Assembly (NCBI RefSeq): GCF_040115645.1
Contig: NC_089544.1
Location: 2,356,001-2,420,000, forward strand
Length of the DNA: 64,000 nt
Reading direction: 5' to 3'
Origin: Euwallacea fornicatus
Lineage: Eukaryota; Arthropoda; Insecta; Coleoptera; Curculionidae
Shown: piece by piece, positions 24,701 through 35,240 of the stretch
Position numbering within the stretch: the stretch's first letter is position 1
How the letters are laid out: every line of letters begins with the position of its first letter
Position numbers and translations under genes: made by a program
The notes under the pieces: model-generated
Seen by the model: only the letters and a program-made list of their open reading frames with translations
Database searches by the model: none
What the model was told of the DNA's origin: nothing

Positions 24701-27700
24701 AGTAACCGAATATAGTTATTTCCTTTTCAGTCATCCTTTGTGCTTTTTATTTAGCTGATCTCATTCAACATCTACCCAAAGGCATGGCTGGTATACCTTT
24801 GGTACGTTTCGTATTTCTTTAATAATACATAAATCAAAACCGTTCATGACTCCACCTCGTATGCATTTAACCTTCAACTCGGTTATTATGGCAAACCGAC
24901 GATAACAAATTCACGTCTCAAGCGATAATTAAAAGCTGCAATTTCCAGTCGCTTCCTGGTGATCGTCGAGTCAACAACGCGGCGAACTAAACTGACTTAA
25001 GTGCGGCTCGGGCTTAAGCCGGATAGTATGCGCGAGTGCCAAAATGCGCGTGGGCGCAGCAAGTTCAAAATTTTCGGCATTTTGAATCGTTTTTGTGTTT
25101 CATTTTCTGACTGTAAGAAACGTCTTTTCATGGGCCACAACGAACTGCTTTGCAAAGCTGCGTGTTTTTTGTTGGCAGCGTAAGTGTCTTTTCCACAGTC
25201 TAATCGTTTAAATGGGACGTATTTCGGATTTTGCGGTAATTGAGAGCTAAAATGGGGTTCAAAGTGGGCGAGTTTATGGTTTTTCCTATCTTACTGAGCC
25301 GCTTAGAACGCTACAAGGTTTCTATAGAAGGCTGTTAGAGAGTTTATTTTGCGTGTTCCCGCAAGGGCAGTTAGAGTACTATCTCGCCTCGTTCCCTCCC
25401 TGCGGCGGAAAGGGAGTTATTGAAGTACAGGAGGAAGGTCTCCTACTGTTGCTTTATTATTATTTTCTTTGTATTTAATGTGGAAAGCAGCATACTTCTC
25501 CCCCATCCTGTCTAATATCCTCCCGGAATCACTGCCATGCGCATACAGCATGCAGATATCTTATTCTGGGAGATGTTTAGCTAGTTAAAAAATGTAAACT
25601 GCAAATTTTTTACGCGCTTTGTTTCAGCCGCTTTTCTAATTTTTAATTGTTACTTTTTTAATTCTTGTAATTCCTAAAAAGTGGCACCTGTCAAGGTTTT
25701 AAATAAAAATTAAGAATTAGACCGAAACCAATTCACTTCTTACAGCTTTATAACTGGAAGTTACACATTAATACATTCGTCTGCCAAAGGAGAGGTAATT
25801 TGACACCTTGGAATTTTGACGTTAAGGACCATCGGATGTGGTCTGTCGGCAACTGTCATCAGTCGCGAAATTCTATCTTTCATTGAGTGACAGCTGTACG
25901 GAAAGCTGCTATAACAATTTAGGACATACGGGCATATTTTTTTTACGCGTTGTAAACGAGACGGTACGTGAACCGAGCCGTCAGGATTCTCAAAAATATG
26001 AGATAAAAACTCATCTACCTGCAGTGAAAGCAGCGATGTGCTTAGCGCAGCTTCACAGTGCCAAAAGCGACCAAACAGTAGAAAAAAAAAGTTTTGCAAA
26101 GCTGCCGAGGATAGCGAGCGCTATAGGCATAATGCGCTACGCCACTGACTATTGAGAACTGAAAGCTCGTTCGGACCCACAAGAATTTCGTATAATTTCA
26201 TGCAGGCTCTTGTTTGGCGAACAAAGCAGTTTCTCGTTGCGAAAAATCGCAAATTCAGAGCGAATAATAATTGTTGCAACGAACGAAAGAGACAAAGCGG
26301 ACAAAGAGAATGTATGAATCGATACACTACATAATATTAATTGACAGATATAGGTAGGCAACGATTATATGCTGCAAATACATTACAGCACTGTTAAAAA
26401 TAGCTTTCAGATATTAACATAACATTTATTGATTTTTCGTATCTCAAATATTAATTATTTTGAACAGATGATAATGTGCATGTTTGCACGATTCACGTTA
26501 TTTGTGCGAAAGGCGGAACGCTATCTTAAACACGCAAACGCTAAGTGGGGACTTAGTAAGGCCCACTTGCACGCCTTCGGCGTTTTAAACCCCCACCCGC
26601 CCCGACGCTAACCGATCAGTGGGATATCTGCCATATCTAAGGTCCGAGCTTCAGGCCGACGTTCAACTGTCCGATCTGAGAGGCGGATGAAAAAACGCTC
26701 AATTGAGCAGGGAGATCCGCTCCTTATGGATGCGGATTCTTCGAGTTTTAATTGAACATTAATAGCACACAAGTAAAACTCCCAATGTCATTATCGCGGG
26801 CTTTCGTCAGTCCCGTTATCGAGTTATCATTCGAGTCAATATCTCTGAGTTTTCATTTTGTCAAAACGAACCTTAAAATGATGTGTTCTCATATTTTCAA
26901 TAACTAATAATGCACAAATTCATTCTTCACCATAATTGATTTTAGGTTGCACGGACAATTCCCGAGTAATTACCTGCTAACCTGAACAGGATGAAAGCGC
27001 CCTTAGCGAAGATGAATGTGCAAAAGTACTGCAGAATGTGGATTTATGCAAGTTGAACGAGTATTAGTTGTCGTGCTAGTGCAATAGGATTGTTACTGGA
27101 GTGTTTCGCTATTCAACCCTTCAATCCGTTCAATAACAGTTAGTGGTGCATGTTAAACCGTGTTTAAGATGGGACGTCGCAGGGAAGTCATTATAAATCG
27201 GTCTTGGCCCCTTAAAAGCCCGCCTGTATCTGGGTACGTAAATCTTTTTTTTAATCCCTTAATAGTGAATGTTAAATTTTGCTTCCTGTATCGTTTAAGT
27301 CGCGTTCTGCTATTGGTCAAAAGCTAGAGAAAATGTCAGTTTTTCTCGTCGCTGTTGTTGATTGAAATTCAATGGGATTTAGGGGTTCTGTGTACGGATT
27401 CACGCATAGAAATTAATACACCAGTGGGTGCACCTAAAAATTGAAGTTTACGGAAAAATTTATAAATTACGCCAAGAAATAAGGGAAGCGAAGCTCGTTT
27501 CGAACGCGATAATTCAAAAATAAAATTGTTGTTCAATGTTTTTTTCCGTAAAGGCAAAGTCAAATGTGGCGTTCATTTTTCTTGGACGATGATTCCTTTA
27601 CGATTTTCTATGGTTTTGACGCGGGTACCGCACGCGTCGATGACGAGTCATTTTGAGTCACATTCGCATACGATGAATCTTAATTAAAAAAAAAAATAAT

Positions 27701-30700
27701 TCTAAAAAATTCTTAGCTCAAATAAAGCATCACAATAAATTTAAGTCTGACAAATAATGTTTTTTTTTACGTTTGTTGCAGAGAGGTCTACAACGCAATA
27801 TGCCTAAGGCTTGGAGACACATTGCACATACCTGAGGCCTCTGTGAAAGCGCTGTTCAACGATATGCACCTATTTCCGTCAGACAGTCAAGGTAAATATT
27901 ATTATAATTTTCGATTTGTATACAGGGTGACCCCCTTACCCACGCAACATGCACAAACATTTCTTTTTCTCCCTGGAAAAATATTACACTTTGGCTTAAG
28001 GTGGTCTTATATCATTGCAACGAGTGCAGTAGTTGTTATATGTAGGGCGTCAAAGATTTTTCGCCGACTTCTGGTGATTTTTTGAAACTATCAACTCAAA
28101 ATTCGTTCGATTTTAGGCAACTACTACTACGCCAATAGACAAAAAAACGAACAGATGGTCATAATCCTTGATATATTCCATTTAAAAGTCCAATTTGTTG
28201 ATAATACAATAATTTTCCAATTTTGAACGGTTTAAAAAAAAGAAGTTTTAATTTTTTTATCATTTTTAACGACGTTCAGGGTCGGCCTTGGCAAATTAGT
28301 GGCCTGGACGAAATTTTCAATCCCCCTCCCAGAACATCACCCAATGGCATAGTTAGATATATTTATCAAAATTGTGCCTCTTCGATTCTACATAGCAAAA
28401 AATTATTTGCCCACAAAGGGAAAGCAGGAATTTTTCATTCACGTCAATTGTACCAGTGTGCTCGCGGCAATCGATTTGCAACCCACTGTTTCCGGAACCA
28501 ATATAGGTTCTGGATTAATGTGAGGATTAATAGGAAACCGCTTGTTTCCCAAGTTTTCTAGAATTGTAATTTAACCTTCGTCTAGAAAGTTTTCCTTTAA
28601 GAACTTGTACCTCATAGTGGTGAACAGATGCCTACGTGACTGGATAAAAAGTATCCGAGGACCTGAGACTTTTGAATTTTTATGATTTAAATTACTTAAA
28701 GACTAAAGTGTTTTCTCAACCTATGAACTCTAGAGAATAATTAATAATGAAAAGACAAGTTTGTCGAACCATGCGAAAAAATCTACAAGAGATTACGCGT
28801 GCTGTGAAGTCTGCGAGTCTTACAACTGGCGGCGCAGTAGAGAAGTGACACATTTTGAACAATTTATGTGGTAGCAGTATCAAATATCGATATATATCAA
28901 TTTACCTCAAGTGTTTTTATTGTTGTTTTGATTGGTTGTTGTTTATTAAAAAAATATATATATATATATAAATTGCTGCTCGAAATATCTATACACATAC
29001 CATCCATACATTCATATCTCATGCCTTTTTTAAATTCAAAAATGTTACACTTTTGAGAGATATTTTTTCTGAATTTTACTAAGACACTAAAAAAAGGACT
29101 ATTCATAATTTCAACCACTTTCAATTTAATTACCAAACAAGATCGCAGTACACCGTAAGAGTTGTTACATAGGAAATTTTGGGTCCTTCCCCATGTTGTA
29201 TCTAATCTTTTGCTGTGTAGAATTTGGAGAGTGGCAATTGCAATAAACGTGAAATAATGCCATTAAAAATCAACCTGGTAACATTCCTCATTTGATCCCC
29301 ATTTGATTCACATTGATTTCAGAAACTTGAAAAGTTTTTTGGAAGTTCTTGAATAGCTTATTGCACACATATGTCACAGTTAGGAAGCAAAAAAAAAACT
29401 GTCTTTACCATAAGGGTTTCCTTAAGAGAACCGCAGTAATTGTGGAATTTGAATTGATACCTGACGAACCTCTAATATTAAATTCATTATCAAATATATT
29501 ACATTCAACGGATTTGATGTGCAAATTTGCCCGATTTTGACCTGAATTTCAATGAACAAGCGCCAAAATTTGTATGCGTTTGGCACGTTCTCGGAATTAG
29601 TTGCCATGGTGACCACAATTCACTTACGAGGGTACAGCTAGCAAAAGGTCGAAGCGCCCTACCATCCAATGTTGCCGATTTGATGTTTTAAAAATATATT
29701 TGCATTTGGCAAGCCGCCCTTTCACCAACGTTGCTGTATTACCGATTTCCAAATTTTCGATATTGCGTGATATTAACAGCTGATTTTAAATAGTCACTTT
29801 TGACTTTGACAGTGATTTGTTTATTTCTAATTTTGGATACCTTTTTGTAGTGTTTGGTTTTTAATTCTTATAGTTAATTCTTTATGTATAATAATTATTC
29901 AACTCCCTACCTCTCTTTCTCAACAAAATATACAAAAAATAAATATTAAAATTAAAGTTTCTTTTTCGATTCATGCATTAATTTAATTAAAAAAATTAAA
30001 GCGCCAACTAAAAGATGATTTTGAGGTGCGTTCCGAACTAGTTGTGAATACAATACCTGCATGGATTCTGGATAATGTGCTCTGGATAGTCACCAACTAT
30101 CCACGAGTGCCATTAGATCTTCAGGTAAATTACTACAACCTGCATCTATTTACATTTAGGTTTCTTCTTATGTTTTTTATTTCTTAAAGTAAGGTTTCGA
30201 AGAATGTGTAGTGTTTTTATTCATTACCATCTAGATATGGATTTATTTTTGTTTGTCATAGTGATCTGAAATAGCAGTAAAGTGCACACAACATTCCAAA
30301 CTGTTTATTATTCAGTATTGATTAAAATACTGTTAATTAACATGCCTGAGTAAGAGTCATCCAAAAACAGTAAAACAGATTAATCAATATGAAAATTAAA
30401 CAGGTTCATGTCCACAAAGCTAAGAATGGCACACATTCGGTTATGTTATTTATTTTTGTGATGATCTTATGTACAGTATGCATTTATTGTTATATACATT
30501 TCTTTATAATAGTAACAAAGATGCTCCAGTGTGCAAGACAATACAGTCGAAGAAATGGCACCAATCCAAACTACCTTACCTTTGGTGAATTTTGCGTATT
30601 TGCCCGGGAGATGCAGAACCATTCAACTCCTAAATCTTATAGGAAAATGTCACAGCAGAAAGTTAACAGTAAGTGATACAGTATTATACAGCTCCATATT

Positions 30701-33700
30701 TGTAAATTGGAGAAAAAATTTAATATTGAAATCTTCAAAATATATGAAGTTTTCAAAAATGTACAAGTTTACAGTAATGTCATGATAAAAATTTATTTTT
30801 AGTTGCTTTTTATATCTTTCATGTGGTTAACACCAAAAATAAAAAGTCCAAGTTTGTTATGGATGTACTCCCAAGAGATGCCTGTCGAAAACTGGCGATT
30901 TATTGTTACTTTCCATTCTAGAATGTCCAAGTAACAGATGTGAAGTCTTTCTGGGCGGTTCCTGCAATCCAACCACATGGAGGGCAGACACGGCAATACC
31001 GGAGTTACAAAAGCAGGGCATCAGTTTTTATAATCCCGTATGTCTATTATTTTTTGGATTCAATTTTAAAAACTAACTTATCAATGATAATAATCCATAT
31101 CAACAAAAGAAACTGGCATTTTACATAGATTTTTACCTAGCTGCTGTAATTATTATTTATACTGGAGTAAAACAATAATTAATTTCTGTGGCTCCAGTAT
31201 ATCTACATCAAAGTTCTTGCCAGAGCATGTGATTAACGTTTGACCGGCTCATCCATTACAGCAAGTCTCAATGTGGGCTCCCGAATTGTTGGATCAGGAA
31301 CACGATGCAAAGCAGTCGGCATCCGTTTTACTTTTCGTTATCGACAGTCAAACGAGGAGTACCGTCGGCATGCTGGAAGTGGCGTATCTCGTCGCTTGCG
31401 GAAGGTGCGTGGTCGTTGTCGCTCAACCATACAAGATAGGTCAAACCATTATGGGAGAAGTAATTAGTGAGGGGTAAGCTTTAGTAGTAGAAACGAACTG
31501 ATTCGCTCGTAGAATTTGCACGTTCTTTTTTTTGTTTTAGGGAATATGAGGAACTGGTGCAAGGACAAAAGTCTTTGTTGGATCTTATAAAGTCAAAAGG
31601 AGTGCAAATCCATACCAATTTGAGCTCGGCTTTGCAGTGTACGGCGGATATTTTGAGAAACGTGTCAAACGGAAGCAGTTCCGAGGAACAAGTTATCCAT
31701 AAATTGAAGTAAGTCCAGTTCCGGGCAATGTGACGTGCAGTTTTATGCATAAAAATGAAAAAAATGGTATGAAACTAAATGGTCTTGCGTTAAAGCGATT
31801 GTAGTAAAATAAATTCCAAATATTTTATTAAGATATTCTGCTGCTCTTCCATGAGAGTTCATCAAAATTTCTTATATCCTTTAGATGTTACTCGTGCCAA
31901 AAGCAATAATTACTCTTTCTTTTATAGGCGCTTACGAGAAGTATATGACTGTTACAAGGGCGAGATGCGTATTTACGATGTTATCGAGGCGTACCGGCGT
32001 CTGACCAATCGCTCCCTGGAAATTTCCAAGTTATACCACTACTTCAATTTGCAACACGGTACCAACGGATTCACCGGACTGGGGACCAACGGTTCAGAAG
32101 TGACATTAAGCTTCGAGAAATTCTGCGCCGTAATGGCCGAACTGAGCTCCGAGAGCTGCGGCACATGTAATATTGAAGGTGAGTTGGACCTTTGGTAGTT
32201 CAAAGTAAGAGGCGACATAGATATTTCGATAAGAAAATAATTTTATGTGAAGTAAGAACGTTACTTTGATTTCCCCTTTACGCACTGGCGTTTTCGACTT
32301 GGCCTTTTAGCATACCCTGTAGACAGTGAGTGCTCTTCATTCGAGGAGTTGATGTAAAGTTTCTTATTTTCTCAAATTATGAGACCCCGGATACACTCTA
32401 TCTTCTGATTTTTTAGGAAGGGATTACATAAGACCGTTATATTGGTCTTGTGCACTTTTGAAGACAAGATATGTGATTAGGACCGTAGTCCTTCGGCCGT
32501 TATCCGGCGTGTTAGGTACCGGATTTTGATATTTTGATAGAGGACAGCTTTGTTTTTTTCCAAATTTTAATACCTTTGTTTTTAGTAGTTTTTTTTTTAA
32601 TCTATTTACGTAATGCCTGTTGGTTTTGAATGATTGCTTCACCGCACCTCACGCTTCGAGTTCACCACCATGGCATTCACGTGAAAAGCGTCTCATAAAG
32701 TGAAGAGCACGGAGAACGTCATACATATAGAGAGAAAACTGGTGGCTGACAGACAAAGTTTCCTCAGGACTTTTGCCACCGCGCATGCCAAGGGTGGAAA
32801 AGAAAATTTTGTGACCTCTGGCTGTTGAATGTAGATACAACATTATTATTTGGATTAGTTTAATTTGCCTTCTACTATTGAATAATTTAAGTTGAAAACA
32901 TTTTTTTATTAAGAAGTTTATTCGCTTTACAGCGTGGGCATCGCAAACGTTCACGCGAAACCAGCAGCAACCTGAGCAGCAATGTCAGTCGCAGCAAAAC
33001 TGCGCAGGCGGTCAGTTTTCTGTGACACAGTCACCACCTCAGCAGCGAACTTTGTACGATGTGTACTTGGGCGGCAGCTTATCCACCGGCACCAAATGGC
33101 GGGAATCAACGGCCATACCTTTGTTGGAAAAACGTGGACTTAAATACTACAATCCAGCGATTAGGTAAGTTAATTCGGGTTAATTCAAGTTAGCTGATGT
33201 TGCGCCAGCTTATTTATTGTTATTATTTTTTAATTTTCTCTTGTTTGCTTCCACAGAGATTCGAAGCCGAACGGGCAGCAAGCGAGCGACGTGTCCCAGT
33301 GGCAAGAAGAGATTGAACGGTGTAAAATAGCTCTCTTTGTGATTACCAACGACACGAGGTCTCTAACCAGTATGATTTTGGCCGCGCATTGCATGGGAAG
33401 CGGGAAGGAGGTGGTTCTTTGCGTAGAGCAGCTGAACGCAGAGAACTGCATCGTCGCCGGCGAAACTGTAAGTTGTCAGCGAATAATTCCTGATTATATA
33501 ATAATCAATCGACTTATTATGCGGATGATTCGAAGCAGTAGTTTCTGTCACTCTTTAGTCGTAAAACTTTCGTTTTGACGAGGTCAATTTGCGAATTTCA
33601 GCTGACTAAGACGGCGATCAAAGATTACAATCGCGCGCGCGCGTACATCACAGACTCGGCGGAACGGCGGGAGGTTCCGGTTTTCGACAGCGTCGAATTG

Positions 33701-33784
33701 GCCATCAACTGCGTCATAGGAAAACTGGCAGCCTCACACACGACTGATACCACAAATCGCATCACGTCTGAGATAATCAGGTAG
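12364..33784 (+). CDS. raw: Raw homologue, tandem nucleoside-deoxyribosyltransferase-like protein (JNK pathway antagonist)
   Basis: Eleven exons join with matching phases: 12364-12710, 27782-27891, 30015-30124, 30521-30668, 30922-31037, 31262-31473, 31541-31708, 31928-32178, 32933-33164, 33257-33467 and 33602-33784. With this first exon the protein has 695 residues; alternatives are at 25028 and 27169. Two related halves are visible. Each has a helical EF-hand-like segment (YLTFGEFCVFAREM; TLSFEKFCAVMAEL) followed by a nucleoside 2-deoxyribosyltransferase-like domain (VFLGGSCNPTTWRADTAIP...GISFYNP; VYLGGSLSTGTKWRESTAIP...LKYYNP). Drosophila Raw has this domain type and restrains JNK/AP-1 signalling in dorsal closure and gonad morphogenesis. 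Domain 1 keeps a Glu (TVGMLEVAYLVACGR) where NDT enzymes have their nucleophile; domain 2 has Leu (LTSMILAAHCMGSGK). The first exon is the least certain piece, and the 30015 acceptor has a poor pyrimidine tract. Confidence 0.82.
12893..13650 (-). pseudogene. Broken Tc1/mariner-type transposase relic
   Basis: On the minus strand, 13330-13640 encodes RWIGRNGPIRQPTRLPDLHS, then CDFYLWDYKKS...INTIAELRQPIENAIE, followed by stops. This matches the C-terminal DDE region of insect IS630/Tc1-mariner elements (pattern GRGGPxxWPPRSPDLxPLDFYLWG...ELRxRI). A CAGGGT motif at about 12899, close to TATACATACAGGGT, may be one end. The N-terminal half is missing, frames are broken, and it is inside the first raw intron. 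Confidence 0.65.
13812..14440 (+). pseudogene. Second broken Tc1/mariner-type transposase relic
   Basis: It begins near a TATACAGGGTG terminus. At 14186-14290 the plus strand reads HTWAVYNPHSAFNKFCAGMV, then KGQYIGL, and after a frameshift LPDRLN. At 14320-14385 it reads SRDSPILWPLRSLDLTLLDF. These are in the order expected for the catalytic region of insect mobile elements with WAxxNPHA, GPFxLPxRLN and WPxRSPDLxPLDF. Several frameshifts and stops show it is dead. It contains the long hairpin at 14091-14150. Confidence 0.7.
14091..14150. repeat. Near-perfect inverted repeat, 28-bp arms, 4-base loop
   Basis: The left arm (14091-14118) and right arm (14123-14150) are reverse complements with one mismatch, around the loop GAAA. 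It is immediately followed by a shorter imperfect palindrome, TGTTTACACGC/GCGTAAACA, at 14151-14174. It lies within the transposase relic. Confidence 0.9.
14441..17559. other. First raw intron, no gene recognised
   Basis: AT-rich intronic sequence. Open frames at 15019-15267, 15427-15826 and 17084-17275 are low complexity or shadow-like and have no recognisable domain. A GGGTGTTTCAATC motif at about 16260 resembles a transposon end but has no coding partner that I can see. Confidence 0.5.
17560..18420 (+). pseudogene. Degenerate Tc1-like transposase
   Basis: The + strand encodes, in pieces, SRTLRNRLINERLTERISVE, then KKLLLSKKNRKDRLQFARN...WKTIFCGDEHIN (to 17938), then TVKHRGGNTVV(W/R)ECF near 17973, QSPDLNPHGAF near 18218, and finally EEWIRILLETLRQSLVDSML, then RECQRALDAK (18305-18400). 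This is the order of a Tc1 transposase: helix-turn-helix end, RLxFAxxHxxW, DE, SVMVWGCF, QSPDLNPIE, LVxSMPRRxxAVIxAKG. Several stops and frameshifts are present. Terminal repeats were not found. Confidence 0.82.
18421..20774. other. First raw intron, no gene recognised
   Basis: No credible gene. Stretches at 18850-19170 and 19330-19640 are locally richer in G+C and could be repeat or regulatory DNA. Open frames at 18868, 19285 and 20357 are short and without a domain. Confidence 0.45.
20775..21190 (+). pseudogene. C-terminal transposase fragment (Tc1/mariner superfamily)
   Basis: At about 20790-20820 the plus strand reads LPELTPMDFFVG, the SPDLTPLDFFLWG motif. After broken frames it continues at 20865-21000 as SIEELKNKIIQEVRSIPPQM, then IRTVLEKFEFP. 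This is the typical C-terminal tail of insect mariner-like transposases (SLEELKxRIxQEIxSIPPEMLxxVxxxFE). A possible terminus, TATACACGGGGTTCC, lies at 21153-21167. It is a dead copy within the first raw intron. Confidence 0.65.
21191..25027. other. First raw intron, no gene recognised
   Basis: No supported gene. A frame at 21793-22038 ends at a donor-like AAA|GTAAGC, but in phase 0, so it cannot serve as a raw first exon. Frames at 23516-24041 (+) carry no motif. The interval 24900-25030 becomes CpG-richer towards the next candidate first exon. Confidence 0.45.
25028..25179 (+). CDS. raw: Candidate alternative first coding exon of raw
   Basis: ATG (MRECQNARGRSKFKIFGI) opens a 50-codon frame ending at GCAGC|GTAAGT, a strong donor. 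The exon ends in phase 2, exactly the phase accepted at 27782, giving LLAA-EVYNAIC and a 630-residue isoform. A CpG-rich stretch precedes it. Phase agreement has a one-in-three chance of being random, so this is a suggestion. Confidence 0.33.
25180..27168. other. raw intron / upstream region of proximal first exon
   Basis: No gene recognised. Open frames on both strands at 25761-26361 overlap one another and show no domain. A G+C-rich patch at about 26540-26640 stands out from the AT-rich background but is not a recognisable RNA gene. Confidence 0.45.
27169..27233 (+). CDS. raw: Candidate proximal first coding exon of raw
   Basis: ATG MGRRREVIINRSWPLKSPPV runs 21 codons plus two bases to GG|GTACGT. 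The phase (2) fits exon 2 at 27782, 548 bp downstream, giving PPVSG-EVYNAIC and a 601-residue isoform. The short basic leader and the nearness to exon 2 make this the most natural main start. Confidence 0.55.
27892..30014. other. raw intron with transposon-end-like sequence
   Basis: A TATACAGGGTGACCC motif begins at 27919 and resembles the CAGGGTG ends seen elsewhere in the window, but no transposase text follows. An (AT)n tract lies at about 28953-28970. Nothing else was recognised. Confidence 0.45.
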
Positions 33785-34862
33785 TAATTAAGGAACTTTT
33801 ATTTATATTTCAACTTATTATTTAAAAAAAGAAAACGGGGTGTTGCCACGGAAACCAACAATATTTTTAGCCAAATTTGACATACACTGTTGAGGTTAGA
33901 AATCTGTATCAATGTAGTGCGTCAGTGTGTTTGACACACTACATATAAGTGTGATGTGGGGATAGACATTCAGCCTTGACATAGTCAATCATAATTATTG
34001 TTTTCTATGGCACCGCCCCAATTTTTTAATACGTCAGAATAGTACACAGTCTATCGGTAACCTTCAGTTAAGTCATGGAATTTGGGCGCTAGTGTCCCCT
34101 GTAAAGTTAAAAGTCTGACCGGACTTGTGTGTATCGGTTCGGAGTCATTCGGACAGTCGCAAGTCGATTATACACATTACTGGGAATATATTTCCTCAAA
34201 TATGCGTGATTTGAGTAAATGCAGGCAGCTCCACGGTTTTCTTATGTAGATTGTTGTCAAATGCACACAATAATAATTCAACTTCAAGGGCAGCTAATTG
34301 GTGCATATTCTCTATAGTTGTTATTTATTTGAACGTCTCTAAATTGTTTTTTTTTCTTATTAATATTTTGTTAACTAGTTTATTATGTTACACTGCGCTT
34401 CCATTTGGAAGAGGGTTTCCTGCGGGTCGCGCTTTTCGTTTTAGTTTCTTTAATGTTTTATCCTTTAACTACTGAGTTTTACTGGGAGAAATCTGAGCGA
34501 CAACGCGTTTTTTTTTTGGTCCGAAAGGCACGACCCGTTGCGCCACCACGAGGGGGACTTCGAAAGTTGATTAAGTCGCGATATTAAGTAGCGGTCATCA
34601 ATCTCGATTGTTTATACAAATCACAAAGTATATACAAAAGCAACTACTATTATTTATATTAAAAAAGCGTTTGTTTTTTATTTTATATCTATTTGATATT
34701 AAACTGTTACATTTCATTTAAATGCACTTAAACGCTTACCTAGGATTTATGATTTAAATAGCATGCTGGGACTTCGAGACATATAATACTATATATAAGG
34801 GTGGAAAGTGGGTGTTTACTGTCAAAAATAAAATAGTATTTTTTCACATCACATGAATTATA
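33785..34862. other. raw 3' UTR and flank
   Basis: Follows the raw stop. It contains a short hairpin at 33912-33944 and AATAAA-type signals (for example near 34827). No gene was seen; the frames at 34251-34587 lack domains. Confidence 0.5.
33912..33944 (+). repeat. Short inverted repeat in the putative raw 3' UTR
   Basis: 13-base arms with one mismatch around a 7-base loop (left 33912-33924, right 33932-33944). In RNA the mismatch is a C-A pair, so the stem would be near-perfect. It could be a 3' UTR structure or part of an old repeat. Confidence 0.6.
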
Positions 34863-35240
34863 TAGGGTGTTCTGTTTAGACGAGCCCCCACTATTGCCAT
34901 CTCCGTAATGGTGAGAGTTACGAAACCGATTATATTGTAAAAAGTCGCCATTTTTGAAGACTTAAGGTCAGATCCGTATTTTTAAAAATTATAAATAGTC
35001 GGTGACAACATCTCAAACGCGAAATGTAGTCTGCACATAACATTAAACTTCTGTTGTAGAGGGAAACTTTTCTTGATCAGATTGATGGGTTTTGAAATAT
35101 CCTTCATAAACCTCCTTCGGAACTAAAAATGTAAGTTTCCTTTATGCGTTTCGAAGCTCCAGCTGTTTACTTAACGAAGAGGTTGCGAAAATTCCTACTG
35201 GAGCCTCGTCGCTCAATTCCCTGAAGTCCCCTCGTATACG
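34863..35240 (+). repeat. Interspersed repeat copy B (GGGTGT-ended)
   Basis: It starts with AGGGTGTTCTGTTTAG and shares with 11045-11250 (reverse complement) the ordered blocks CACTATTGxxATCTC, GGTGAGAGTTACG, and a TCTCAAA...TAGTCTGCA end near 35025. It is probably a non-autonomous DNA transposon relic. The right end is uncertain. Confidence 0.5.

Noticed and set aside
26505..26640. G+C-rich patch considered as an RNA gene
   Set aside because: No tRNA, snRNA or rRNA signature recognised; cannot be supported.
28953..28970. (AT)n tract
   Set aside because: Simple repeat of a length common in AT-rich insect DNA; no special meaning inferred.
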